From Anaerobiospirillum thomasii (lineage in GTDB: Bacteria; Pseudomonadota; Gammaproteobacteria; Enterobacterales; Succinivibrionaceae): 64,000 nt of DNA. Position 1 is the first letter of the stretch. Every line of letters begins with the position of its first letter. Positions 28,174-36,706 of this stretch are shown piece after piece. Where the stretch lies: the NCBI RefSeq assembly GCF_900445255.1, contig NZ_UAPU01000007.1, positions 1,070,001-1,134,000 on the forward strand. The letters run 5' to 3'. Under the pieces are notes generated by a model that was not told the origin of the DNA, searched no databases, and was given only the letters and a program-made list of their open reading frames with translations. The position numbers and the translations under genes were made by a program.

Positions 28174-29503
28174 GTTTTTTAAAAGATCTGAGAGTAAAAA
28201 TAAAGTAACTGCCAAAACAGGCGCGCAGAGTCGTGCCTGTGCCGCTTTTATTGTTAATGCCATAGAAAACGGCCAGTCTTTTAATACGGCTTTTGCCCAT
28301 TTCTGTATGAAGCTTGAGCTTGATGACAGAGATAAAGCCTTTGTCTCTGAAATTGTCTATGGCACACTGCGCCACAGAAGACTTTTAAATAAAAGTTTAG
28401 AGCCACTGCTTGAGCATAAGATTCAAAAGCGCCACAGCGTGGTAAAGAGTCTGCTTTTATGTGCCATGTATCAGCTTATTTTCATGCGCACTCCGCCACA
28501 TGCTGTGGTCTCTGCCACAGTAAGTGCCTGCGCTTTATGTCAGGTACGCTCCTTTGTATCCATGGTCAATGCCATACTGCGCAGATTTTTACGTGAAGGC
28601 GGTGCACTGACTCACTCTTTGGATGATGCTGTTGAGTTTTCATTTCCTGACTGGCTATACAAACGCATAAGCGCAGACTATGGAGATAAAACCAAGGACA
28701 TACTTATAAATTCAAATGAGCATGCGCCTTTATTTTTACGTGTTCTTACAGATAGAATCAGTCTTGAGGACTATCTAAAGGAACTTGACAGGCATGATAT
28801 TGATTATGCACTAAATCGCTATAGCAGCTCATGCGTGGAGATTTTACAGCCATTGCCGCACGATGCCATACCTCTGTTTAAAGAAGGCATGGTAACTATT
28901 CAGGATCTCTCAGCACAGCTTGCCGCTCCGCTTTTAAATATAAGCGACAACCTTAAGGTTTTAGATACCTGTGCAGCTCCTGGCGGCAAAAGTGCCCATA
29001 TTCTCTCCCTTGGTAAAAATATTAACCTTACAGCCATTGATATTGATGAGAGTCGCCTTAAGAGTACACAGCAGACTTTAGACAGATTAAAGCTCAAGGC
29101 TGAACTTAAGGTTATGGATGCCAAGGATTTAAGCTCCTTTGAGGATGAAAGCTTTGATCGTATCTTAGTTGATGCCCCATGTTCAGGCACTGGCGTTATA
29201 CGCCGTCATCCTGATATCAAGTGGCTGCGCCGCGACAAGGATATTGAATCTTTATGTCAGATTCAAAAGGATATCCTAAACGAGGCCTTTAAGAAGCTCA
29301 AAACCGGCGGCATATTGCTCTATACCACCTGCTCTATATTAAAGTGTGAAAATGAAGAGCAGATTAAAGACTTTGTCAAAGGCCATGATAATGCCAGGTT
29401 TGTACCTGTGTCTTTTGATGATACAGAGTGCGACTATAAGCAGGTTCTGCCATCAGCTCATGGCGGAGATGGCTTTTTCTATGCCAGGGTAACCAAGATC
29501 TAA
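28166..29503 (+). CDS. rsmB: 16S rRNA (cytosine-967-C5) methyltransferase RsmB (TTG start)
   Basis: Methylates C967 of 16S rRNA. The N-terminal third (about 20-150) is a NusB-like RNA-binding domain (SRACAAFIVNAIENG, DKAFVSEIVYGTLRHRRLL). The Rossmann methyltransferase contains LDTCAAPGGKSAHIL, AIDIDESRL, VDAPCSGTGVIRRHPDIKW and YTTCSI, the last two carrying the paired catalytic cysteines. No ATG is suitably placed. A GGAG at 28156-28159 sits six bases before a TTG at 28166, which overlaps the fmt stop; an upstream TTG at 28154 lacks a ribosome site. Confidence 0.93.
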   Translation: MSKFFKRSESKNKVTAKTGAQSRACAAFIVNAIENGQSFNTAFAHFCMKLELDDRDKAFVSEIVYGTLRHRRLLNKSLEPLLEHKIQKRHSVVKSLLLCAMYQLIFMRTPPHAVVSATVSACALCQVRSFVSMVNAILRRFLREGGALTHSLDDAVEFSFPDWLYKRISADYGDKTKDILINSNEHAPLFLRVLTDRISLEDYLKELDRHDIDYALNRYSSSCVEILQPLPHDAIPLFKEGMVTIQDLSAQLAAPLLNISDNLKVLDTCAAPGGKSAHILSLGKNINLTAIDIDESRLKSTQQTLDRLKLKAELKVMDAKDLSSFEDESFDRILVDAPCSGTGVIRRHPDIKWLRRDKDIESLCQIQKDILNEAFKKLKTGGILLYTTCSILKCENEEQIKDFVKGHDNARFVPVSFDDTECDYKQVLPSAHGGDGFFYARVTKI

Positions 29504-29507
29504 AGAC

Positions 29508-29531
29508 AGGCTCTGTACTAAAGCAGAGCCT
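29508..29531 (+). terminator. Hairpin after rsmB
   Basis: An 8-bp perfect stem AGGCTCTG/CAGAGCCT (29508-29515 with 29524-29531) with an 8-base loop begins four bases after the rsmB stop. No strong T-run follows, so it may be a weak terminator separating def-fmt-rsmB from trkA-trkH. A second imperfect hairpin (about 29578-29600, CTGCC/GGCAG core) lies just before trkA. Confidence 0.45.
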
Positions 29532-29619
29532 CTAAACAGGATCTTTTTAAACTGATTTTAAATGGAGGACGGCGCTTCCTCATCTGCCTTTGGGCAGAGG
29601 TTTGTGCGCATGATTATCT

Positions 29620-31011
29620 ATGAATATCATCATTATAGGTGCAACCTCTGCAGGTATTGAACTTGCAGAATATCTTGTATCTGGCGGACATGCTGTAACA
29701 CTGGTGGACAATCCATCTGAAACCATGGCACAGATAGGTAACCGTCTTGATCTGCGTGTGGTGCAGGGAGTGCCTTCATGGCCTTCTGTGCTGCGCAAGG
29801 CCGGCGCTGAAAATGCCGAGCTTTTAGTGGCCACCACTCCTGAAGATGAGATGAATATTGCAGCCTGCTCCATTGCCGCATCTTTATTCAGAGTGCCTCG
29901 TAAAATTGCAAGAATCAGATCTCCAGACTATCTGATTGAAGCGGATGAGATTTTCGGCTCACATGCCATACCTATTGATCATGTTATATCCCCAGAGCAT
30001 ATTACCTCAGAGCTTATACTGGATCTGCTGGAGCTGCCTGGCACCACAGCTGTAGGTTCATTCTGCGATGACAGAATTATTATTGCATCAGCAAGATGTG
30101 CCAAAGGTGGCAAGCTTATAGGTCATAGCATCAATAAAATCTATGAGCTTGAGAGTAAAGCCAAGATTATGGCAGTCTATAGAAACAATGAGCTTATCAA
30201 AGATTATGACAATGAGGTGCTGGCTCCTTCAGATATAGTCTTTTTCTGCTGTGAGCGTGTCAGAGCCATGTCACTGCTCTCTGCTCTTATTCCTCTTGAG
30301 CCTACAGGCAAGTACATTACCATTGCAGGTGGCTCGCATACAGCTGATGAACTGGCCCGCCTGCTCTCTAGCAAATATAAGGTAAAGCTTATTGAACCTG
30401 ACATGCAGCGCTCATCAAAGACTGCTGACAAACTACATGACACCTCAGTTGAGGTCTATTGTGCCGACCCTACTAATCTTGATTTTATAGCAGAGGAGCA
30501 TATAGATAAGTCAGACAGATTTATTGCAGCAGATCTTTCAGATGAAACCAATATCATCTCGGCTCTTATGCTCTCAAGACGCAACAAGGTCAAGACCATT
30601 GCTGTTATCAGAAATGAAAACTTCCATGAGCTGGCTAAAGGTCCTGGCCGTGAAATTGATATTATTATCTCACCACGCGAGGCTATTATTTCTGCAATTC
30701 TCTCCCATATAAGACAAGAGGGCGTGGAGCGCATGAGTCTGTTCAGACAGGGCAAATCTGAGGGTATTGAGCTTTTAATTCAGGGTAGCAAGGTTACCTC
30801 AAAAGTTGTAGGCAAAGGTGTCAATGATATCAATCTGCCTCCTGGCGTTACCCTGGGCCTGGTGCTTAGAAACAAGGTTGTCCATGTTGTAGATGACAAC
30901 TACAGATTTGAAGATGGCGACAGAGTTGTGGCTTATCTGCATGATCATAAGCATATGCGACAGCTCGTTAAACTGATTCGACCAAGATCTTTCTGGATTC
31001 CAAAATGGTAG
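29620..31011 (+). CDS. trkA: Trk potassium uptake regulator TrkA
   Basis: Cytoplasmic NAD(H)-binding gating subunit of the Trk potassium transporter. The 463 residues contain two RCK units: the first begins MNIIIIGATSAGIELAEYL and has LVDNPSETM and RSPDYL; the second begins near residue 228 with YITIAGGSHTADELARLL. Each is followed by a TrkA-C domain (such as GVTLGLVLRNKVV at the end). The order rsmB-trkA matches E. coli. No good ribosome site is seen before the ATG. Its stop overlaps the start of trkH by seven bases, so the pore and gate are made together. Confidence 0.95.
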   Translation: MNIIIIGATSAGIELAEYLVSGGHAVTLVDNPSETMAQIGNRLDLRVVQGVPSWPSVLRKAGAENAELLVATTPEDEMNIAACSIAASLFRVPRKIARIRSPDYLIEADEIFGSHAIPIDHVISPEHITSELILDLLELPGTTAVGSFCDDRIIIASARCAKGGKLIGHSINKIYELESKAKIMAVYRNNELIKDYDNEVLAPSDIVFFCCERVRAMSLLSALIPLEPTGKYITIAGGSHTADELARLLSSKYKVKLIEPDMQRSSKTADKLHDTSVEVYCADPTNLDFIAEEHIDKSDRFIAADLSDETNIISALMLSRRNKVKTIAVIRNENFHELAKGPGREIDIIISPREAIISAILSHIRQEGVERMSLFRQGKSEGIELLIQGSKVTSKVVGKGVNDINLPPGVTLGLVLRNKVVHVVDDNYRFEDGDRVVAYLHDHKHMRQLVKLIRPRSFWIPKW

Positions 31012-32459
31012 TAAGCTTAAAAACAGTAGCAAGACTGTTAGGTCCTGCTATTTTATTTACCGGAATTATTGCCATGATTCCTGCAACTGTTGCTGTAGTG
31101 AACAGTACACCAGGAGCTTTTGGCTTTTTTTCCGTTACAGGTCTTTCTGTAGCTATATTTTATCTGCTACGTATCTACTCACGAGGTCACAAGCTTACTA
31201 TAACCCTGCGCGAAATGTTTTTATTTACAGCATCTTTATGGTTTTCAATAACCATGCTCTCGGCTATTCCATTCTGGATCATGCTAGATGATATAAGCTA
31301 CTGTGAATCTCTCTTTGAGGCAGCCTCTGGCCTGTCAACCACAGGCGCCACTGCCATCAATCATCTTAATATCAGACCTCCTTCCATATTATTGTGGCGA
31401 TCAATGCTGCAATATCTAGGAGGTCTGGGCTTCGTGGTTATTGCTGTTGCTGTACTGCCAAATGTAGCCTCTGGCGGTATGAACATATTTAAAACAGAAT
31501 CAACATCTTTTGATATCAGTGCCAAGCTGACACCGCACATTAAAACCATGGCCTTTTATTTTCTGGCCCTGTATCTGTTTTTACTTATAGCATGCACTAT
31601 ATGCTATATGCTAGGCGGCCTTGACTTCTTTCTTGCTATAACCTCTGCCTTATCTACAGTATCTACAGGCGGCATGATGATTCTTGATGAATCTATGACT
31701 TTTATGCCACCTGCAGTGCACTATACTGCCATTGTCTTTATGATTATAGGATCTCTGCCTTTTCTTTTGATACTGGCAGCCATCTCTGGCAATTTATCCT
31801 TACTTTATAAAGATCAGCAGGTACGTGCCTTTATTAAAATAATAGCTGTCTGTACTGCCGTAGTCACAGCCACTTTATTCTTTCAAAACGATTATGATTT
31901 TGAAAAAGCCTTCAGAGTGGCTCTGTTTAATATTGTATCTGTAATCTCAACTTCAGGATTTGCTCTTGAGGATTTTGCCTCATGGAATGAAACAGCCTCC
32001 TTTGTCTTTTTCATTATTCTGGCAATAGGAGGCTGTTCAAGCTCCACCTCTGGCGGTATCAAAGTCTTCAGACTGGTGGTGGCCATGTCCATGTTCAAAG
32101 CTCAGCTCTTTAAAAGTCTGCACCCTCACAGTGTCAGCATGCCGCGCTTTAACTCAAACATTGTAGGTTCAGATACTCTGCGCTCTATAATCACCTACTT
32201 TGTGGCCTATATTCTGGCGTTGCTCATATCAAGCTTTGCAGCTACAAGCCTTGGCTTAACTCTCTCAGATAGCTTTTCTGCCTCAATGACCTGTCTGTCA
32301 AATGTAGGACCAGCTATGGGCCCAACTCTTACCCCTGCAGGTAATTTTGCAGGTCTTAGTGATCCTCTGTATCTTATCTTTGCCTTTGATATGATTTTAG
32401 GCCGTCTTGAGATTATTCCTGTAATTTTATGTATGACTTCAATCTTCTGGAGAAAATAG
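31005..32459 (+). CDS. trkH: Trk potassium transporter membrane subunit TrkH
   Basis: Potassium-translocating channel-like subunit. At 484 residues it equals E. coli TrkH/TrkG in size (483-485). The four pore-loop filter segments can be picked out: ASGLSTTGATAI near residue 110, LSTVSTGGMM near 220, ISTSGFALED near 315 and LSNVGPAMGP near 435. GGCSSSTSGGIKVFRL is the conserved loop between the third and fourth repeats. In E. coli trkH lies elsewhere in the genome, so joining it to trkA is a local arrangement. The ATG lies inside the end of trkA. Confidence 0.95.
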   Translation: MVVSLKTVARLLGPAILFTGIIAMIPATVAVVNSTPGAFGFFSVTGLSVAIFYLLRIYSRGHKLTITLREMFLFTASLWFSITMLSAIPFWIMLDDISYCESLFEAASGLSTTGATAINHLNIRPPSILLWRSMLQYLGGLGFVVIAVAVLPNVASGGMNIFKTESTSFDISAKLTPHIKTMAFYFLALYLFLLIACTICYMLGGLDFFLAITSALSTVSTGGMMILDESMTFMPPAVHYTAIVFMIIGSLPFLLILAAISGNLSLLYKDQQVRAFIKIIAVCTAVVTATLFFQNDYDFEKAFRVALFNIVSVISTSGFALEDFASWNETASFVFFIILAIGGCSSSTSGGIKVFRLVVAMSMFKAQLFKSLHPHSVSMPRFNSNIVGSDTLRSIITYFVAYILALLISSFAATSLGLTLSDSFSASMTCLSNVGPAMGPTLTPAGNFAGLSDPLYLIFAFDMILGRLEIIPVILCMTSIFWRK

Positions 32460-32460
32460 A

Positions 32461-32689
32461 TTAGACAGTAAGCTCAATGGTATTACCCTCAATTATGGTG
32501 ATGGCACTTTCATAGTAGCCATCACCTGTCACCCTAGGTCCTGAAATAACCTCAAAACCATCATCTTTAAGCCTCTTGGTCATCCTATCTACAGCATCTT
32601 GTGAGCCAAGAGCAAAAGCGATATGTGACAAAAAATGCTCTTGCTGCCTCAGGATCTTTTACATGCATAGCCACATGTTCAATATACAT
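32461..32689 (-). pseudogene. VOC-family glyoxalase-like gene with internal deletion
   Basis: Read on the minus strand, an ATG at 32689 opens [20 protein letters not shown], the usual N-terminus of a small vicinal-oxygen-chelate protein. About 63 bases on, the frame breaks and a second frame resumes directly with [35 protein letters not shown] and [10 protein letters not shown] before a TAA. In intact relatives about 45 residues lie between these parts, so a segment of roughly 130-140 bases appears to have been lost and the frame shifted near 32624-32632. The remnant should not give a working enzyme because one of the two beta-alpha-beta modules is truncated. Confidence 0.75.
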
Positions 32690-32866
32690 AGTACTTTAAT
32701 CCCTGATATGATTATTCTGTCTGCCATTTAAAGCATCAGCTCTGAATTCCTGTCACTACCTTTTTACATATAGCAAAAGACACTTTGTTACAAGACAGGA
32801 TAGTACTTAAAAAGATGATTATAGGTTTTGATATGGGCTTTTAAAGTGGGAATATCAGATAGGAGT

Positions 32867-32899
32867 TTAAAAACAGCAGATAGACTCTGCTGTTTTTAA
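32867..32899 (-). terminator. Rho-independent terminator of menA
   Basis: A perfect 14-bp stem (32867-32880 with 32886-32899) with a five-base loop; five T lie within the 3' arm on each strand. It sits immediately beyond the menA stop and could act in both directions. Confidence 0.82.
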
Positions 32900-32903
32900 T
32901 AAA

Positions 32904-33869
32904 TTAGAAGTAGAACCAGAAATCTACAATCAGAACCACAAGCCAGGCCACATTATGAATTGATACACCAAGCAGAGTGTATTTTAATTCCTTGGCAATC
33001 TTCTTTGAATCTGTTGCATACTTTAAAACGCGTGTAACAGAGGCAAGAAGAGGAAACAGTGAAATGGTCAGAATGGAAATCTGCCAGCCTTTGTGAGAGA
33101 TATAGCAGCCTGCAAATGAAGTCAGAGCGGCGACTATAAAAAAGACTATATGACAATAGGCTGAAAACTTAGGACCAAGTCTTGAGGCTATCGTTCTTTT
33201 ACCTGTGATCTTGTCTTCCTGAATATCGCGCATATTGGCAACATGCAACACCATAACAGAGCCCATGCCCACACTTACGGCTAAAAACCAGCTGTCAGGA
33301 TATATTTCTATACCCCCACCGCTGATATTGGCAATCATAACCTGAGGGGCTATAACTGCGGCCAGACCAAAGAAGATAAAAACAGATACATCACCCAATG
33401 ACTTATATCCATAGGCCATGCCCACAGTGTAGCCGATAGCAGCAACTATAGCTATCATGCCTATAAATAAAAAGACTGAAAGCATAGTTACATTATTGTA
33501 CAGTGACATCATGGCACAGGCCGTTCCGGTTATACTTGCTAGTATAATGGTATAGGTCATGGCCTTTTTCAGGTCCATTAAAGATATGGCGCCTGTCATA
33601 ACGCCACGAATAGGTCCCTGTCTTGTAGCTCTGTCTGCATTTTTATAGGCATCACCGTAATCGTTGGCCAGATTGGCTATAATCTGCAGTAGCACTCCTG
33701 TTATGATAATCAGCAGTGCGACAATAAGATTATATAAATTTACGGCACCATAATAGAAGCCAAGACCGCAGCCTACAGCACAGTTGGTAAGAGCCAGCAG
33801 CAGTGTGCGCGGACGTGCCTCAGAAATCCAATGCTTTAACATGTGCACCTCAATATTTTCAGATGCCAT
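32904..33869 (-). CDS. menA: 1,4-dihydroxy-2-naphthoate polyprenyltransferase MenA
   Basis: UbiA-superfamily integral membrane enzyme joining a polyprenyl chain to dihydroxynaphthoate to make demethylmenaquinone. About eight hydrophobic helices. ARPRTLLLALTN, the first aspartate-rich loop NLANDYGDAYKNADRATRQGP and the second LRDIQED-type loop (NMRDIQEDKITGKRTIASRLG) bind the prenyl diphosphate through Mg. YGYKSLGDVSVFIFFG matches E. coli MenA from memory. At 321 residues it is slightly longer than E. coli MenA (308); an internal ATG at residue 10 could be the true start. Other men genes are not in the window. It supports an anaerobic menaquinone-based respiration. Confidence 0.92.
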   Translation of the reverse strand: MASENIEVHMLKHWISEARPRTLLLALTNCAVGCGLGFYYGAVNLYNLIVALLIIITGVLLQIIANLANDYGDAYKNADRATRQGPIRGVMTGAISLMDLKKAMTYTIILASITGTACAMMSLYNNVTMLSVFLFIGMIAIVAAIGYTVGMAYGYKSLGDVSVFIFFGLAAVIAPQVMIANISGGGIEIYPDSWFLAVSVGMGSVMVLHVANMRDIQEDKITGKRTIASRLGPKFSAYCHIVFFIVAALTSFAGCYISHKGWQISILTISLFPLLASVTRVLKYATDSKKIAKELKYTLLGVSIHNVAWLVVLIVDFWFYF

Positions 33870-34114
33870 ATTTTAAATATTTGTAGCAAAAATGTAAAAT
33901 CTTGAGCTTTTTTATCTATATATCGTGCTGTCAGGAGTATTTTTCGCCGTTATAATCAGTCACTGACATTTTCGTCTGTAAAATGTTTACATTTGTACAG
34001 ACTTAAAATGTGACTTTGCATATATTACTATATAAAAATAACTGTAAATAATTAGTATCTATATGCCTCTATGTTAGAATAATTCATTAATTTTCTTAGA
34101 TTTTTAAGGCTTGT

Positions 34115-36100
34115 ATGAAGTACAGAAAGCATATCAGATTTTTTTGTGTTTCTTTAGTTTTTGCACTTTCCTTTTTGTCTGTATGCTCATTGTTTCTATA
34201 TAACAGGCATAAAAATACCGATTACGTTGAGACCTATCAAGCCGAGCTGTTAAATGTCATCAACTTTGCCTTCAGAGATCATGTGCAAAGCTGTGAAAAG
34301 AACTTCAATCTAACCCGTAGCACCTATAAAGATCTGCTAAAGGAGCAGGCCTTTGCCTTAAATGCCAATCTCAACAACATCATAACCTTGCAGCAGGAAC
34401 AGAACAAAAGAGAAGAGGCAAATCAGGAGAACAGCGATCAGACTCAGAATGGAGCTGAGGAAAAAACAGCTGCAGATAATGACAAGCGCTTTATTGAAAA
34501 TGATTCAAGACTCATATATAAGCTTAAGATCTTCCAGAAGAATCTCAATGCCATAGGCTATGATTTTTTAATTGCCAATGGCTCAAAGATTATTTTTGAT
34601 CCATTAAACAAAAGTCTGACTAATGCCAAAACCTCAAAATTTAGCGATGAGAGCGACGTCAAGGACTACTATATACTCAATACCGATGACAAGCAGTTTC
34701 TGTCTGTTGTCTTTACCAACTCAAGTCAGTACAACTTTGTATTTATCAAAGATATAACCAATCTGGAAAAAGAGCTTATTACCGACAGAAAGCATATTAC
34801 CTTTTTAAGAAATCTGTTCAATGAGCTCAAAGAGTCATCAGGCTTTGAATTTCTTGTTATAAATGCAAAAGACGGCAAAACCTTAACCTCAAGCAAGAAC
34901 CTAAGTGAGGTTGAGCTTGATGAAAAGTACTTTACAGCTCTCAAGGATGGCTCTATCAACAATAGCTCCATCAATATTGCAGCTGAAAACTATCTTGCAA
35001 CCTCAAGCAAACTTGATGGCAGAGACTATTATCTTGTCAGCCTGTGTGATGAGTCATATATATCATCATTGAGTTTTGACTATATATACTTTATTATCCC
35101 GCCGCTGGTGGCCTTTATAACATTCCTGCTAGTTCCTATCGTCAATACCGCTGTAAGTCTTGATATAAACAGGCATATAGAGAAATTCAACGATCATATT
35201 GCTTCTCTTAAAAAAAATTACAATGCCTATCATGACGGCTCATTGAACAATGATGTGGCACCTGAATTCAAACAGACAGCCATAACCATAGGCATGCTGC
35301 TCTCAGCCTTTGATCAGTACAAATCTAAAAAAGAGCTTGAGCACAGTGAAAAAATTGTTCTTGATAATAAAGATGAGTTTATAAAGCTTATTCAAAAGAA
35401 CAATCTGCCAAATGAAAAGACCATTCCGTCATCAAAGTATATGGACATAAGCTCCTATCTTTTAAACGGCTGTAGCTCTACAAGTAATTTTTATAACACA
35501 CTGCGTATTGATGAAAATAATCTCTCCTTTATCATAGGTAGCGTCAAGACCGAAGATGCCTATGTAAAGAGTTATGTCATGACTATGGTAAATACCATGG
35601 CCAAAGCTCTTTTATTAAACGGTATGCTGCCAAACAGGGTGCTTGGTTTTATAAACAATGAGCTTACAGCCAACAGTCAGGAGAACCTGCAGGTAAATCT
35701 GTATATAAGCATACTCAACGAAAAGACAGGTAATTATATCTGCGCCAATGCAGGTCATATAAATCCAGTCATCATCTCTAATGAACCTGCCACCCTGGCA
35801 ACAGCAGATATAGATCCTGCTCTTGGCTCTCTTTATGATGTAGAGTACAAAGAGCAAAAAGGCAAACTGATTTACGGTCAGTGCATGATCTTTCTGTCAG
35901 AGAGTCTTATTACACAGACTGATGACAATAATACACAGTACGGCAGTGAGCGCCTGTACAGCAAAGCTATTGCCAGCTACACTGCAGACCCTTCACAGCT
36001 TCTGTACGATATTATTGTGGATCTGATGAAATTCAAAGGCTCTAAGGCTATTGAAAGCGACATAACCTTATTATCTGTACAAAGAAAAAATATAGAGTAG
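34115..36100 (+). CDS. Membrane-anchored SpoIIE/RsbU-type phosphatase homologue, probably inactive
   Basis: A 661-residue protein. Transmembrane segments at about 9-29 and 325-347 flank a roughly 295-residue periplasmic region with an acidic Asn/Gln/Glu-rich stretch near residues 95-125. After a linker, residues about 440-655 follow the SpoIIE/PP2C pattern, with YICANAGHINPVII and the last motif DITLLSVQR clear. Yet positions that normally hold metal-binding Asp are changed: the DxYD-type site reads NFYN (458-461), the GDVSG-type site reads IGSVK (Ser476), and the TDG-type site reads LSES. Only the final Asp looks kept. It may be a signal-binding pseudo-phosphatase. No sigma-factor antagonist gene is nearby. 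The transposon lies immediately downstream. Confidence 0.75.
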   Translation: MKYRKHIRFFCVSLVFALSFLSVCSLFLYNRHKNTDYVETYQAELLNVINFAFRDHVQSCEKNFNLTRSTYKDLLKEQAFALNANLNNIITLQQEQNKREEANQENSDQTQNGAEEKTAADNDKRFIENDSRLIYKLKIFQKNLNAIGYDFLIANGSKIIFDPLNKSLTNAKTSKFSDESDVKDYYILNTDDKQFLSVVFTNSSQYNFVFIKDITNLEKELITDRKHITFLRNLFNELKESSGFEFLVINAKDGKTLTSSKNLSEVELDEKYFTALKDGSINNSSINIAAENYLATSSKLDGRDYYLVSLCDESYISSLSFDYIYFIIPPLVAFITFLLVPIVNTAVSLDINRHIEKFNDHIASLKKNYNAYHDGSLNNDVAPEFKQTAITIGMLLSAFDQYKSKKELEHSEKIVLDNKDEFIKLIQKNNLPNEKTIPSSKYMDISSYLLNGCSSTSNFYNTLRIDENNLSFIIGSVKTEDAYVKSYVMTMVNTMAKALLLNGMLPNRVLGFINNELTANSQENLQVNLYISILNEKTGNYICANAGHINPVIISNEPATLATADIDPALGSLYDVEYKEQKGKLIYGQCMIFLSESLITQTDDNNTQYGSERLYSKAIASYTADPSQLLYDIIVDLMKFKGSKAIESDITLLSVQRKNIE

Positions 36101-36185
36101 TAGACTGTCAGGTATTAGATAAAATACCTGGCATAATACCCATACCTCCTGCCATAATATCTAAGGCATAGATTTACCTTTAATA

Positions 36186-36193
36186 AATTTACA
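36186..36193 (+). repeat. Left 8-bp target-site duplication of the IS66-like element
   Basis: The sequence AATTTACA stands immediately outside the left inverted repeat and is repeated exactly immediately outside the right one (40062-40069). IS66-family insertions make 8-bp duplications. Confidence 0.9.
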
Positions 36194-36213
36194 GTCTCTA
36201 CCCTATAAACAAA
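36194..36213 (+). repeat. Left terminal inverted repeat of the IS66-like element
   Basis: Twenty bases beginning GTCTCTACCC that match exactly the reverse complement of 40042-40061. Confidence 0.9.
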
Positions 36214-36706
36214 CTCAAAAATATAAAAGACAATAAGCCGACATCACTTAAAACCATGGTCTTACACCTTTAGGTGTCTGGGGTCTGGGGCGAAGCCCCA
36301 GAAAAAATATTTTTGATTGCGCCGCTGTCTATGCCAAATGAGTATAGGGGGGGGGTGAATCCACCCCCATCTGTCAGACGTACCTAATCTTCCGCCCCTT
36401 CAAAGGATAAAATCCATCAAATCTGCCATTGTTACCTCATAGCCTCATGAAACGCCAGATTGATGGGGGTTAAATCACCCCCACTCATCATTGGACTTAT
36501 GTGGCATTTCAGTATGGCATTTCTGTTATCCTTTATTTTACTTAAGTAGTCATATTATTATCATTTTTTGAGGCTGATTTTGCATGTTTTTGATGCTAGA
36601 TTTTGCATGTAACTGCTTGATATATAAGGAAATATATAGAAAAAATAAAGGGTTTTTACACCTGTTGTATGGTATAATTAGAGCATAGTTTTAAAGGGAT
36701 TATGTC
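36214..36706. other. Noncoding left arm of the element with hairpins and transposase promoter
   Basis: No gene is seen in these 493 bases. Three GC-rich hairpins stand out in otherwise AT-rich DNA: TCTGGGGC-GAA-GCCCCAGA (36284-36302), GGGGGTG-AATC-CACCCCC (36351-36368, preceded by a run of nine G at 36347-36355), and an ACCCCC/GGGGGT stem near 36465-36482. An extended -10 element TGnTATAAT lies at 36670-36678, 28 bases before the transposase ATG, and an AAAGGGA ribosome site at about 36693. The hairpins may act as transcription barriers or recognition sites. Confidence 0.6.
36670..36678 (+). promoter_or_regulatory. Probable extended -10 promoter of the transposase gene
   Basis: TGGTATAAT fits an extended -10 box. 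No well-spaced -35 is obvious (a TTTACA at 36655 is only 12 bases upstream), which is acceptable for extended -10 promoters. It is positioned about 28 bases before the start codon. Confidence 0.5.

Noticed and set aside
29578-29619. Structured leader before trkA as a potassium- or c-di-AMP-sensing riboswitch
   Set aside because: Only a short imperfect hairpin is present, too small for any known class.
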